Shown: one piece after another, positions 33,452 through 42,440 of the stretch
Position numbering within the stretch: position 1 is the stretch's first letter
Layout: each line of letters starts with the position of its first letter
Source of the DNA: Jeotgalicoccus sp.
GTDB taxonomy: Bacteria; Bacillota; Bacilli; Staphylococcales; Salinicoccaceae
Length of the DNA stretch: 64,000 nt
Direction of reading: 5' to 3'
Assembly: GCA_003513765.1 (NCBI GenBank)
Contig: DONT01000005.1
Span: 4,989-68,988, forward strand
The notes under the pieces: generated by a model
What the model saw: the letters and a program-made list of their open reading frames with translations, nothing else
Databases searched by the model: none
Told to the model about the DNA's origin: nothing
Made by a program: the position numbers and the translations under genes

Positions 33452-34087
33452 ATGGACGTTAAAATATATACTGATATCGCGTGTCCGTTTTGCTATATCG
33501 GCAAGAAGAATTTTGAAAAAGCACTGGCTGAATATGAAACTGATGATAAAATTAATATAGAGTATGCAAGCTACGAGCTGGATAACCGGGCGCCGAAAGT
33601 ACCGGAGAAAAATATGTATGAAGTCCTCGCTGAAAAGCATGACAAGCCGATGGAAGAAATTACTGCAATGGTCGACCACATTGTCGAACAGGGTAAAATT
33701 GCCGGCATCGAATTCAACATGGATAAAGTTATACCAGCTAACACGAGAGACGCTCACAGATTATTAAAATTGGCGTATGAATTCGGCCTCGGAGAAGAAG
33801 TACTTGAGTCTCTGCACCGTGCTTACTTTATTGAAGGTAAAAATGTGAGTGATAAAGATGTACTCTTAGAAATTGCGAAAGCGAACAGAATGCCTGAAGT
33901 TCCTGCCCTCGAAGTAATCAACGATCCCAGTCTGTTTTTAGAAAATGTAATCGGGGACTTTAATATGGCGAAAGTAAACAAAGTTCGTACTCTGCCGTAT
34001 TACATATTCGATGACAAATTTGCAATCAGCGGTGCACGTGAACCGCGTCACTATACGATTGCGTTAAATAAAACACTGAAGTCTTAA
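33452..34087 (+). CDS. DsbA family oxidoreductase (FrnE-like)
   Basis: A 211-residue cytoplasmic thioredoxin-fold protein without a signal peptide. The active site is CPFC at residues 11-14 in DIACPFCYIGKKNF, and a helical insertion follows, with the late strand RTLPYYIFDDKFAISGA carrying the cis-proline-type turn. This is the FrnE/polyketide-type DsbA group, seen as cytosolic disulfide or glutathione-independent oxidoreductases. AAGGAG precedes the start. Confidence 0.88.
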   Translation: MDVKIYTDIACPFCYIGKKNFEKALAEYETDDKINIEYASYELDNRAPKVPEKNMYEVLAEKHDKPMEEITAMVDHIVEQGKIAGIEFNMDKVIPANTRDAHRLLKLAYEFGLGEEVLESLHRAYFIEGKNVSDKDVLLEIAKANRMPEVPALEVINDPSLFLENVIGDFNMAKVNKVRTLPYYIFDDKFAISGAREPRHYTIALNKTLKS

Positions 34088-34093
34088 AACACA

Positions 34094-34136
34094 TAAAAAG
34101 CTCCGCAGTCATTAATGACTGCGGAGCTTTTGAAAA
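34094..34136. terminator. Bidirectional terminator
   Basis: AAAAGCTCCGCAGTCATT pairs perfectly with AATGACTGCGGAGCTTTT between convergent genes. Confidence 0.92.
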
Positions 34137-34154
34137 ATTCCATCCCCATGGAAC

Positions 34155-34436
34155 TTAATTTTCTGCTGGAACGTTTCCTGACGGTTTAACGAGTTTAATT
34201 AAATGGTAAACCGCACCAGCGATAAGCAGGATCGGCACGATAATTAAAATCAGGAAGAACAGCGATCCGATAAATTCACCTAAACCGAATGATGCAAAGA
34301 ACTCTGATGTTGTGACTTCAAGAAGCGGCGGTAAAAATGCGAAATAATAAATGAGTCCGACAGCAGCCAATGTAACTAAGTAAAATACCATATTCGAAAT
34401 ATGATACGGAACAGTATTTTTATCAAACTTAAACAT
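34155..34436 (-). CDS. Hypothetical two-span membrane protein (93 aa)
   Basis: Residues 15-38 and 56-80 are strongly hydrophobic, and a short basic tail (KLVKPSG) follows, giving a small membrane hairpin with both ends inside. The loop between the spans is acidic. No recognised family; related small proteins occur as orphans in Staphylococcaceae. It is monocistronic and convergent with the DsbA-like gene. Confidence 0.7.
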   Translation of the reverse strand: MFKFDKNTVPYHISNMVFYLVTLAAVGLIYYFAFLPPLLEVTTSEFFASFGLGEFIGSLFFLILIIVPILLIAGAVYHLIKLVKPSGNVPAEN

Positions 34437-34549
34437 TATAAAACCCCTTACATTTTTAGTCTTTTAAATAGTATACAACAATGTATAATTGAATGCATAG
34501 TTTATTGACGGTATTTTAAGAAAATTATTATTATAATGGAGGAAAACGA

Positions 34550-35053
34550 ATGTCTTTACGTTCAGCAGTCAGCGATGACGTACCTTATATAATGGAGATT
34601 ATCAGAAAGGTGATCCCGAGAATGCACGCAGCAGGCAATTATCAGTGGGACGAATACTATCCGACGGATGCGACCTTCAAAAAGGATATTAAAAACGGCA
34701 CACTCTACGTTTATGAAGAAGACAGCGTAATTAAAGGCTGCATCGTTGCCGATGATAATCATGCTTTTGCCTACGATGATATTCCGTGGGAACTTGCACG
34801 CATGGATTGTCTTGCACTGCACAGGCTGGCAGTGGACCCTCAGTTCCAAGGACAGGGAATCGCACAGAAAATTTTAAGCGGCATTATTGAAACAGGTAAA
34901 GAAAAATCGTACCTCGGTATACATACAGACACTTCACAGGAGAACAAACCTATGCAGCAGCTATTCAAAAAGCTCGGGTTTGATTACAAGGGGCATTTGA
35001 ACCTGGATGACAACCTCGATAACTGGTACGCGGCCTACGAAAAAGTATTTTAG
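34550..35053 (+). CDS. GNAT family N-acetyltransferase
   Basis: A 167-residue acetyl-CoA-dependent acetyltransferase. Motif A is LAVDPQFQGQGIAQKIL (near residue 92), with the Q-x-x-G-x-A pyrophosphate loop, and motif B is MQQLFKKLGFDYKGHL. GGAGG precedes the ATG. The acceptor cannot be predicted. It precedes the symporter gene by 70 bp. Confidence 0.88.
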   Translation: MSLRSAVSDDVPYIMEIIRKVIPRMHAAGNYQWDEYYPTDATFKKDIKNGTLYVYEEDSVIKGCIVADDNHAFAYDDIPWELARMDCLALHRLAVDPQFQGQGIAQKILSGIIETGKEKSYLGIHTDTSQENKPMQQLFKKLGFDYKGHLNLDDNLDNWYAAYEKVF

Positions 35054-35121
35054 AAAACGGTTGCAATCCGGAGTGTAAAAAGATATGTTAGTTGAGATGA
35101 AAAAATCAAGGGGGATTTAGT

Positions 35122-36312
35122 GTGAAATTATTAGCAAAATTAATTGCGGGTATCATTGCCGGTATCGCAGTCGGGGGGATTTATTATCTCGTTGGCGACG
35201 GCGGCACGATGGGTTCTATTATGGAGTTCATTGTAAGAGTATTCGTGACGATGCAATCGGTTCTAGGGGCGTTTATCTTCTTTACGATTCCATTTATTAT
35301 TCTATTTTTTATTGCATCGGGAATTTCAAAAATCGGTACAGGTTCAGGTAAGGTCGTCGGAGCCACTTTAGGGGTGGCCTACTTATCGACTCTCGGAGCA
35401 GGACTGCTCGCATATGCAGTAGCAAGTTTTATCATGCCGCGTATTACGGGAGACAGCCAAGTACCGGAAGAAGGGGCAGCAATTGCACCGTATCTGGAAT
35501 TCGATATTCCGCCTGTAATGGATATTTTACCTGCGCTTGTATTGGCATTCGCAGTCGGCATTGTGATGAATATACTTAAGCTGGATGTAATGATTAAGTT
35601 CTTTGATCAGGGGAAAGATATTACAGAATTTATTATTGAAAAAGTAATCATCCGTATATTACCGTTTTACATAGCGGGTGTATTCGCTGGCATGGCAGCC
35701 ACAGGTACTGTATTTGATACATTACTGGTATTTGGTGTCGTACTGCTGGTTGCAATTATTCTTCACTGGGTATGGCTTGTGTTTCAATACACAATTGCGG
35801 GTTCTTTATTAAAACAAAACCCTTTTAAAATGCTTAAAACGATGCTGCCGGCATACTTTACAGCACTTGGAACAATGTCCAGTGCGGCAACAATTCCAGT
35901 GACACTTGCACGTGCCAAAGAAAATGGCATCAGAGAACGTATCGCAGACTTTGTCATTCCTCTCGGCGCGACGATTCACCTGTCGGGCAGTACGATTACT
36001 ATTGTCAGCTGTTCAATCGCAGTGATGACAATACTCCCAGGCTATGATATGCCTGGACTGTGGGAAATGCTCGGTGTCATTCTGCTGTTAGGTGTTGTTA
36101 TGATTGCAGCTCCTGGTGTACCGGGGGGTGCGATTATGGCAGCGAGCGGAGTGCTTATGGCAAACCTCGGCTTTAATGAAGCGGCAGTTGCATTTATGAT
36201 TGCACTTTACGTTGCACAGGACAGCTTCGGTACTGCAACTAACGTAACTGGTGACGGTGCGGTAGCGGGAATTATCGATGCTTATGAACAAAGATTGAAC
36301 AAGAAAGCTTAA
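35122..36312 (+). CDS. Dicarboxylate/amino acid:cation symporter (DAACS)
   Basis: A 396-residue membrane protein with about eight spans and two re-entrant loops. The conserved serine-rich loop is LGTMSSAATIPVTLARAKENGI, and the substrate/cation site LGATIHLSGSTITIV and VAQDSFGTATNVTGDG, as in glutamate/aspartate and C4-dicarboxylate transporters. The start is GTG after AAGGGGGA. Substrate choice among glutamate, aspartate, serine or succinate is open. Confidence 0.9.
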   Translation: MKLLAKLIAGIIAGIAVGGIYYLVGDGGTMGSIMEFIVRVFVTMQSVLGAFIFFTIPFIILFFIASGISKIGTGSGKVVGATLGVAYLSTLGAGLLAYAVASFIMPRITGDSQVPEEGAAIAPYLEFDIPPVMDILPALVLAFAVGIVMNILKLDVMIKFFDQGKDITEFIIEKVIIRILPFYIAGVFAGMAATGTVFDTLLVFGVVLLVAIILHWVWLVFQYTIAGSLLKQNPFKMLKTMLPAYFTALGTMSSAATIPVTLARAKENGIRERIADFVIPLGATIHLSGSTITIVSCSIAVMTILPGYDMPGLWEMLGVILLLGVVMIAAPGVPGGAIMAASGVLMANLGFNEAAVAFMIALYVAQDSFGTATNVTGDGAVAGIIDAYEQRLNKKA

Positions 36313-36329
36313 ATTTAATACGATGACAG

Positions 36330-36368
36330 GAAAGACAGTCAGGCATACGTGCCTTGCTGTCTTTTTTT
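36330..36368 (+). terminator. Terminator of the symporter gene
   Basis: AAAGACAG and AGGCA pair with TGCCT and CTGTCTTT around TACG, followed by T residues. Confidence 0.88.
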
Positions 36369-36418
36369 AGTTATAATTAAAAGGATAGAAAATGTGAATT
36401 TAAGATTGAGGGAATAAT

Positions 36419-37570
36419 GTGAAATCAAAAATTTTATTGTATTTAGTTATCGTTATCTGCTTTTTAGATTTATTTATACAGCTTCCGATTATTACACCGT
36501 TCGCGCTGGAACTCGGCGCAACTGAATTTATGGCGGGTATCGTCGTTGCCATGTACTCACTCTTTAATATGGTCGGCAACATCGCCGGCGGATATTTATC
36601 GGATAAATTCGGACGCAGAAATACACTGCTTTTCGGAATGATTATGCAGGTGTTTTTCGTGCTCATTTATACGACGACACCGTCGATTGCGGTGCTGCTC
36701 GCAGTCAGAGCAATCCACGGGTTCTCGAGCGGACTTTTAACACCGGCAGCGTTCAGTTTAATCGCCGATATCTCCAGGAAGTCTGCAATCGGAAAATCGA
36801 TGGCACTGACCGGTGTCGCAATCGGAACAGCGGCAATACTTGGACCAGCTGCAGGCGGGATTATATCGAGCACAATCAGCTACGAAATGGTGTACTACAT
36901 CCTGTCCGGGGTATATGTATTCGGAACGATTCTAACATTCTTCGGTATTAAAGAAAGCTCAACCGGAGAAAGCAGAACACATCATGCGGCAACGCCGTTT
37001 AAAGAACTGCTCATCCGTCCATCATTAAATGTGGCGTATATATCATCATTTACATTGATGATTGCTCAGGGCACACTCGCTTTCGGTCTGCCGATAAAAA
37101 CCGGTTACCTTGGAGCTGACGCATCCATGACAGGGATGATGCTGAGTGTTTTCGGTGTTACAGCGATCATCGTTTTTGCATCACCGATCAACAGAATTTA
37201 TTCCCGTTATAAGAGTGAAAGTCTCGTTGCAATCGGCATACTGATTTTAAGTGTCAGTATGATTCTGCTGCATTTCGCGCCTTCACCGGGCTTTATCTTT
37301 TTAGTGATGGTAATTTACGGCTTCGGTTTCGGATTTATCTTCCCGTCGATGAATAAAATCGTCGCGGAAAATTCCGAAATGAACGAGCGGGGCAAGGCGA
37401 ACGGAATTTTTTATTCGTACTTTTCACTCGGTTCCGTTGCAGGTTCTGTCCTTGCAGGCTACTTCGCAACGGTATTCAATCTGCCGTTTCTCGGTATCGG
37501 CCTTGTCACACTGTTAATGCTGATGATATTAATATATATCCGTTACAGACTGAAACTGAATCGTCCATAG
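36419..37570 (+). CDS. MFS transporter (drug:H+ antiporter-like, 12 spans)
   Basis: A 383-residue transporter with 12 predicted spans. Motif A between spans 2 and 3 is GGYLSDKFGRRNTLLFGM and the DHA1 motif C-like segment is AIGTAAILGPAAGGIIS in span 5. Start is GTG after GAGGG. The next gene starts 11 bases after its stop with its own GGAGG, so the two are likely co-transcribed. Substrate unknown. Confidence 0.88.
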   Translation: MKSKILLYLVIVICFLDLFIQLPIITPFALELGATEFMAGIVVAMYSLFNMVGNIAGGYLSDKFGRRNTLLFGMIMQVFFVLIYTTTPSIAVLLAVRAIHGFSSGLLTPAAFSLIADISRKSAIGKSMALTGVAIGTAAILGPAAGGIISSTISYEMVYYILSGVYVFGTILTFFGIKESSTGESRTHHAATPFKELLIRPSLNVAYISSFTLMIAQGTLAFGLPIKTGYLGADASMTGMMLSVFGVTAIIVFASPINRIYSRYKSESLVAIGILILSVSMILLHFAPSPGFIFLVMVIYGFGFGFIFPSMNKIVAENSEMNERGKANGIFYSYFSLGSVAGSVLAGYFATVFNLPFLGIGLVTLLMLMILIYIRYRLKLNRP

Positions 37571-37580
37571 GAGGATTGTT

Positions 37581-38495
37581 ATGAAGAAGAAAAACGTACT
37601 GCTTATGGGTGTTCACGGGAGAATTGGTGAGCACTTATATTTAGAGCTGAACGAATCGGCTAACCTGTTTGCCTTTTCAAGCCCGAATCAGGAACCCGAT
37701 CACGAGAATATTACATTTATTAAAAAGGATTTATTTATCCTGCCGGAAGTCGAAGAAGCGCTCAAGAATATCGATGTGGTAATCTTTTTCGAAGATCCGA
37801 TTATGCGTCTGAACAGACTGACGCAGGGTAAGTTTTACGATTTATATCTGCTGATTGCAGACAATATTGCACGTGCGGCCGCTGTGAATCATGTTGAACA
37901 GATTATTTACATTGCCGATGAATTATCAGATGGCAGTATTGTTTCGATTTTAGGAGCATACGGGACAAATGTTAAAGAAACGGATACGCCGATTCGCCGC
38001 TACGGTAAAAACCTGACGTATAGAACTAAGGATTACAACAGCGTGCGGAGCGTCCAGCGTGCACCGCTGCCGCCCGGATGGACTGTTGAGAACGTCGCCT
38101 GGTATTACTTCGGCTGGCTCGATGAAATTATTTACGATTTCGTCAATACGAAAATAGAAAACAATACGGTATCGATATACGTACTCGATAAACCGAAACC
38201 GGTGCTCGAACTTAAATTTAATGAAGAGCGTTCGGAAGCAGACATCGTTCTTTTCGAAATTACGGGCGGCAGCCTGAAGAAACGCTCGACGAATAAAGAA
38301 CAGCGTTTTGAATTCAGAAAGCTGCCGGACAGAGATGAGTTCATTATGGCGCTGCACGACTTTGAACCATCGCTGCCGTGGCCGGTGTTTAAAATGACGC
38401 AGGCTCCGATACAAGCGCTTGTCAGCAGAATTTATCAGGTGGAAATGATTATTAATAAAGATGTACCTGAACGCCGTCCGCACAACAATAAATAA
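37581..38495 (+). CDS. NAD(P)-binding Rossmann protein of unknown function
   Basis: A 304-residue soluble protein. VLLMGVHGRIGEHLYLEL is an N-terminal dinucleotide-binding loop of the epimerase type, followed by DVVIFFEDPIMRL and QIIYIADELSDG at the next strands. The catalytic YxxxK of extended SDRs is not apparent, and the C-terminal 130 residues resemble nothing I recognise. It follows the MFS gene in an apparent operon. A sensor or scaffold role is possible. Confidence 0.7.
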   Translation: MKKKNVLLMGVHGRIGEHLYLELNESANLFAFSSPNQEPDHENITFIKKDLFILPEVEEALKNIDVVIFFEDPIMRLNRLTQGKFYDLYLLIADNIARAAAVNHVEQIIYIADELSDGSIVSILGAYGTNVKETDTPIRRYGKNLTYRTKDYNSVRSVQRAPLPPGWTVENVAWYYFGWLDEIIYDFVNTKIENNTVSIYVLDKPKPVLELKFNEERSEADIVLFEITGGSLKKRSTNKEQRFEFRKLPDRDEFIMALHDFEPSLPWPVFKMTQAPIQALVSRIYQVEMIINKDVPERRPHNNK

Positions 38496-38543
38496 AAGTG
38501 GTAAAATATAAAAGCAAACATACTGAAATAAGGAAGATGACCG

Positions 38544-39263
38544 ATGGGAAGAAAATGGAATAATATTAAAGAGAAAAAAGCACAGAAAGACCAGAACACG
38601 AGCCGTATCTATGCCAAATTCGGCAGAGAAATATACGTAGCAGCGAGAAAAGGCGAACCGGACCCGGAAACTAACCAGGCGCTAAAAATTGTCCTGGAAC
38701 GTGCTAAAACTTATTCTGTACCTAAGCATATTATCGACAAAGCAATTGAAAAAGCAAAAGGCGGCGACGATGAATCATTCGACGAACTCCGCTATGAAGG
38801 CTTTGGGCCGAACGGCTCCATGCTGATTGTCGATGCACTGACAAACAACGTGAACCGTACAGTATCAGATGTCCGTGCAGCCTTCGGCAAAAACGGCGGC
38901 AATATGGGCGTCAGCGGCGCAGTCAGCTATATGTTCGACAGCGTGTCGGTATTCGTCTTTACAGGCTTTGACGACGAAACCGTGCTGATGCACCTAATGG
39001 AAGATGAAGTCGACGTCAAAGACGTTAGGCTGGAAAACGGCATGACGGTAGTCTACGGCGAACCGCAGGCATTTAACGACATTAAAACTTCGCTGGACGC
39101 ACTAGGTGTTGAAGAATTCAACGTCGCAGAACATGCGATGATTGCGCAAAATGAAGTAACTTTACAAGAAGAAGACCTCGAGCAGTTTGAGAAGCTGATT
39201 GATGTATTAGAAGACTTAGAAGATGTATCGAACGTGTTTCATAATGTAAACTTGAGTGAGTAA
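38544..39263 (+). CDS. YebC/PmpR family protein (YeeN type)
   Basis: A 239-residue protein with MGRKWNNIKEKKAQKDQNTSRIYAKFGREIYVAA, the YeeN-type N-terminus found as the only YebC member in staphylococci, and GFGPNGSMLIVDALTNNVNRT in the middle. The family was named as transcriptional regulators; recent work on YebC/YebC2 points to a role in translation at proline-rich stalls. GGAAG precedes the ATG. The SDR gene follows after 20 bp. Confidence 0.93.
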   Translation: MGRKWNNIKEKKAQKDQNTSRIYAKFGREIYVAARKGEPDPETNQALKIVLERAKTYSVPKHIIDKAIEKAKGGDDESFDELRYEGFGPNGSMLIVDALTNNVNRTVSDVRAAFGKNGGNMGVSGAVSYMFDSVSVFVFTGFDDETVLMHLMEDEVDVKDVRLENGMTVVYGEPQAFNDIKTSLDALGVEEFNVAEHAMIAQNEVTLQEEDLEQFEKLIDVLEDLEDVSNVFHNVNLSE

Positions 39264-39283
39264 ACATATGAAGGAGTGGTACT

Positions 39284-40069
39284 GTGTCAGAATTAATGGA
39301 TTTCGGCTACATAGGCAAAGTGGCAGTCATTACCGGTTCGAGTAAAGGTATCGGACGAGAAACGGCAGAACAGATGGTGAAGCTCGGTGCGAAAGTAATG
39401 CTCGTTGCACGCGGTGAAGAAGCGTTAAAAGAAGCAGCTGCACAAATTGCTGAATTCGGAGATGTGGATTACATCGCAATGGATATTACTGATAAGGACG
39501 CGGGTGAAAAAATCGTTGAAGCGGCTGTAGAGAAATTCGGCCGGCTGGACGTGCTCGTGAATAATGCAGGGAGTTCGTTCGCTAAAAACTTTGAAGACGT
39601 TGAACTGTCAGGCTGGGAAGAAGATATCGATTTGAAAGTCATGGCCGCAGTGAAAATGTCAAAAGCAGCACTCCCTCATTTGAAAAAACAGGGCGGAGCG
39701 ATCTTAAACTTAACAGCTGTAATGGGGAAAACGCCGCAGCCGAACTCATTGCCGACGACAGTATCACGCAGTGCCGGCCTTGCTTTGACGAAAGCGATGA
39801 GTAAAGACTTAGGACAGCACGGTATTCGCGTTAATGCAGTATGCATCGGTCTAATCCGCAGTGATCAGATAGAAAAACGCTGGCAGCAGCAGGCACCTGA
39901 ATTATCATGGGAAGAATTCTCTGTGAAAAGTGCGGGTAACATTCCGCTCGGGCGTATCGGCGATACCGCTGAGGCTGCGAACGTCATCACATTCTTATGT
40001 TCTGATCTGGCATCATACGTGAGCGGTACCGCTGTGAATATAGACGGCGGCAGCGGTCATGCCTGGTAA
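39284..40069 (+). CDS. SDR family protein with altered catalytic residues
   Basis: A 261-residue classical-length short-chain dehydrogenase homologue. The cofactor loop TGSSKGIG (near residue 17), the structural NNAG and the C-terminal VNIDGGSG are normal. At the active site, where LNxSS and YxxxK are expected, the sequence reads LNLTAVMGK and TVSRSAGLALTK, so Ser, Tyr and Lys all seem to be missing. Start GTG follows AAGGAG. The stop codon is three bases before repeat array A2. It may bind NAD(P) without classical SDR chemistry. Confidence 0.85.
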   Translation: MSELMDFGYIGKVAVITGSSKGIGRETAEQMVKLGAKVMLVARGEEALKEAAAQIAEFGDVDYIAMDITDKDAGEKIVEAAVEKFGRLDVLVNNAGSSFAKNFEDVELSGWEEDIDLKVMAAVKMSKAALPHLKKQGGAILNLTAVMGKTPQPNSLPTTVSRSAGLALTKAMSKDLGQHGIRVNAVCIGLIRSDQIEKRWQQQAPELSWEEFSVKSAGNIPLGRIGDTAEAANVITFLCSDLASYVSGTAVNIDGGSGHAW

Positions 40070-40071
40070 AA

Positions 40072-40236
40072 TTTTTTATCGGACAGTGTAGAACCGACAG
40101 TGTCCGACAAATCTCTTTATCGGACAGTGTAAAATCGACAGTGTCTGACAAATCTCTTTATCGGACAGTGTAGAACCGACAGTGTCTGACAAATCCGTTT
40201 ATCGGACAGTGTGAAACCGACAGTGTCTGACAAATC
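40072..40236. repeat. 41-bp tandem repeat array A2 (4 units)
   Basis: TTTATCGGACA starts at 40075, 40116, 40157 and 40198, exactly 41 bp apart; the inverted repeat is TGTCCGAC-AAA against TTT-ATCGGACA across unit borders. It is the same family as array A1 (2612-2705) in reverse orientation. It begins right after the SDR stop codon, between convergent genes. Confidence 0.93.
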
Positions 40237-40280
40237 AACCTGAACGATGATGAAAAAACTTCAACGTCGTCAAAACACAA

Positions 40281-40316
40281 AAAAGCATCAAATCCGCATA
40301 GATTTGATGCTTTTTC
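40281..40316. terminator. Bidirectional terminator of the arginine operon
   Basis: AAAAGCATCAAATC pairs perfectly with GATTTGATGCTTTT around CGCATA, with A and T runs outside. Confidence 0.9.
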
Positions 40317-40319
40317 ATA

Positions 40320-41528
40320 TTATTTAACAAGCTGCTCAAGTGCCTTCCTGAATTTCTCCAGAGCTTCATCAATTTCCGCGGCAGTTACATTAAGCGGGGG
40401 CAGTAATCGCACGACGTTATGTTTCGCCGTGACCACCAGCATCTTCTCACTGTAGCATGCTGACAAGACATCCGCTGCCTCCACCGAATCGTTAAACTGC
40501 ACGCCAATCAATAAGCCGAGGCCTTTAATTTCAGCGATACAGCCGGTATCAGCAGAAATTTTCTCAAGTCCTTTAACGAGCTGATTGGAACGTGCCGCAA
40601 CGTTATCCAGCAGCCCGGCTTCCATAATCTCATCGTAAATCGCATTGCCGACTGCTGAACCGAGCGGATTACCGCCGAGCGTGGTCCCGTGATCGCCGGG
40701 CTTAAAGTAACCTGCCACTTTATCGGTTGCCATAAACGCGCCCATCGGATAGCCGCCGCCAAGTCCTTTAGCGAGTGTAACGATATCCGGCTCGAGTCCG
40801 AATTGTTCAAATGAGAAAAGAGTTCCCGTACGGCCCATACCAGTCTGTACTTCATCGATAATTAAGAGCTGGCCATTATTCTGCAGTTCTTTCAGCGTTT
40901 CAACGAATTCATCACTCAAAGAATTGATTCCGCCTTCCCCTTGAATCGTCTCAACTAATACCGCACATGTATTTTCAGTTACAGCATCTTTTAAAGCTTC
41001 CGAATCATTTAAAGGGACGTACTTAGAGCCCGGCAGTAATGGCTGGAAATCCTTATGCATATCAGGCTGGCCTGTGGCAGACAAAGCCGCCATTGTGCGG
41101 CCGTGAAATGAATCCGTCAGTGTAATAATTTCCGTACAGTTTTCACCGTTCACTTCTTTACCGTATTTACGTGCGAGTTTCAAAGCACCTTCGTTCGCTT
41201 CGGCACCAGAGTTAGAAAAGAATACTTTCTGAAGGCTGCCTGCACTTTTATCAGTAACCAGCTTATGCGCCAGTTCAATCGATGGTTTGTTCCAGTACAC
41301 ATTGGAAGTATGAATTAACGTCGATGCCTGTTCAGTAATAGCCTTGACGATTTTCTCATTGGCATGACCTAAAATATTCGTTGCGATACCCGACACGAAA
41401 TCTAAATATTCCTCGCCGTCGTTATTTTTCACATATGTTCCTTTACCGGAGACGAGTACTTTATCGCCGCGGTTATAAGTATTAAACAATGCTGAGTTTC
41501 CGAGTTCAATCAAATCTTCTGTCTTCAT
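40320..41528 (-). CDS. argD: Acetylornithine aminotransferase
   Basis: A 402-residue class III PLP aminotransferase converting N-acetylglutamate semialdehyde to N-acetylornithine. The phosphate and cofactor motifs are FFSNSGAEANEGALKLAR, FHGRTMAAL, IIDEVQTGMGRTG and the PLP lysine in VTLAKGLGGGYPMGA. It is the last gene of the operon and overlaps the argB stop by four bases (ATGA). The related ornithine aminotransferase RocD is excluded mainly by the gene context. Confidence 0.95.
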   Translation of the reverse strand: MKTEDLIELGNSALFNTYNRGDKVLVSGKGTYVKNNDGEEYLDFVSGIATNILGHANEKIVKAITEQASTLIHTSNVYWNKPSIELAHKLVTDKSAGSLQKVFFSNSGAEANEGALKLARKYGKEVNGENCTEIITLTDSFHGRTMAALSATGQPDMHKDFQPLLPGSKYVPLNDSEALKDAVTENTCAVLVETIQGEGGINSLSDEFVETLKELQNNGQLLIIDEVQTGMGRTGTLFSFEQFGLEPDIVTLAKGLGGGYPMGAFMATDKVAGYFKPGDHGTTLGGNPLGSAVGNAIYDEIMEAGLLDNVAARSNQLVKGLEKISADTGCIAEIKGLGLLIGVQFNDSVEAADVLSACYSEKMLVVTAKHNVVRLLPPLNVTAAEIDEALEKFRKALEQLVK

Positions 41529-42430
41529 AAAACCCTTCCTCCTTCATGCGGCATTATCATCGTGCCGATTCCTGCATCAAAAAACAGCTCCAGAAGCAGT
41601 GAATGCTTAATGCGGCCGTCGACGATATGCGCCTGCTTCACGCCTTTTTTAATGGCGTGTGAACAGCATTCCACTTTCGGGATCATGCCGTCTGAAATTA
41701 CGCCGGACTCTATATGCTGTTCGACTTGTTCCAATGTCAGTTCAGACAGGAGCGTCGATTCATCGTCCTTATCTTCATATACCCCTTTTGTATCCGTTAA
41801 AAGAATAAATTTATCCGCGTGAATCGCGCCGGCAATTTCACCCGCCACGTAATCTGCATTAATGTTATGCGTATCGCCGTTCATATCCGCACCGACCGGC
41901 GAAATTACGGGTACGAAGTCATTGTTAATTAATAACGTCAGCAAGGCGGTGTCGATCGTTTCAATTTCTCCGACGAGCCCGATATCCACCAGCTCAATTT
42001 CGCCTTTGGCATTCTCTTCTTCGATAAACTTCTTCTTCACTTTAATCAGATTGCCGTCTTTACCTGAAATACCGACAGCATTGCCACCGATTTTATTGTA
42101 ATGCTTTACAATATCTTTATTCACCTGGCCGGACAAGACCATTTCAGCCACATCCATAACGGAATCATCAGTCACGCGGAGCCCCTTTTTAAACTCCGAC
42201 TCAATGTTGAGATTAGTAAGCATGTCATTAATGAACGGTCCGCCGCCATGCACGATAATCGGTTTAATACCAACCGATTTCATTAAGAGGACATCCTGCA
42301 TAACGGACTCTTTTAAGCTGTCATTGACCATTGCGTTGCCGCCGTATTTTAACACGATAATATTATTTTGGAACACGTTGATGTAGGGGAGTGCTTCGAT
42401 CAGTGTATCTATTCTTTCGGTATCATTCAT
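41525..42430 (-). CDS. argB: Acetylglutamate kinase
   Basis: A 301-residue amino acid kinase phosphorylating N-acetylglutamate. The nucleotide/substrate loops are VLKYGGNAMV near the N-terminus, IVHGGGPFINDML and INADYVAGEIAGAIHADKFILLTDTKGVY, with GGMIPKV-type sequence (SDGMIPKVECC) near the end. The ATG at 42430 is chosen because TTAGGA lies nine bases before it; several upstream ATGs overlap or precede that site. Located ten bases after argJ. Confidence 0.94.
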   Translation of the reverse strand: MNDTERIDTLIEALPYINVFQNNIIVLKYGGNAMVNDSLKESVMQDVLLMKSVGIKPIIVHGGGPFINDMLTNLNIESEFKKGLRVTDDSVMDVAEMVLSGQVNKDIVKHYNKIGGNAVGISGKDGNLIKVKKKFIEEENAKGEIELVDIGLVGEIETIDTALLTLLINNDFVPVISPVGADMNGDTHNINADYVAGEIAGAIHADKFILLTDTKGVYEDKDDESTLLSELTLEQVEQHIESGVISDGMIPKVECCSHAIKKGVKQAHIVDGRIKHSLLLELFFDAGIGTMIMPHEGGRVL

Positions 42431-42440
42431 GATCATCATC

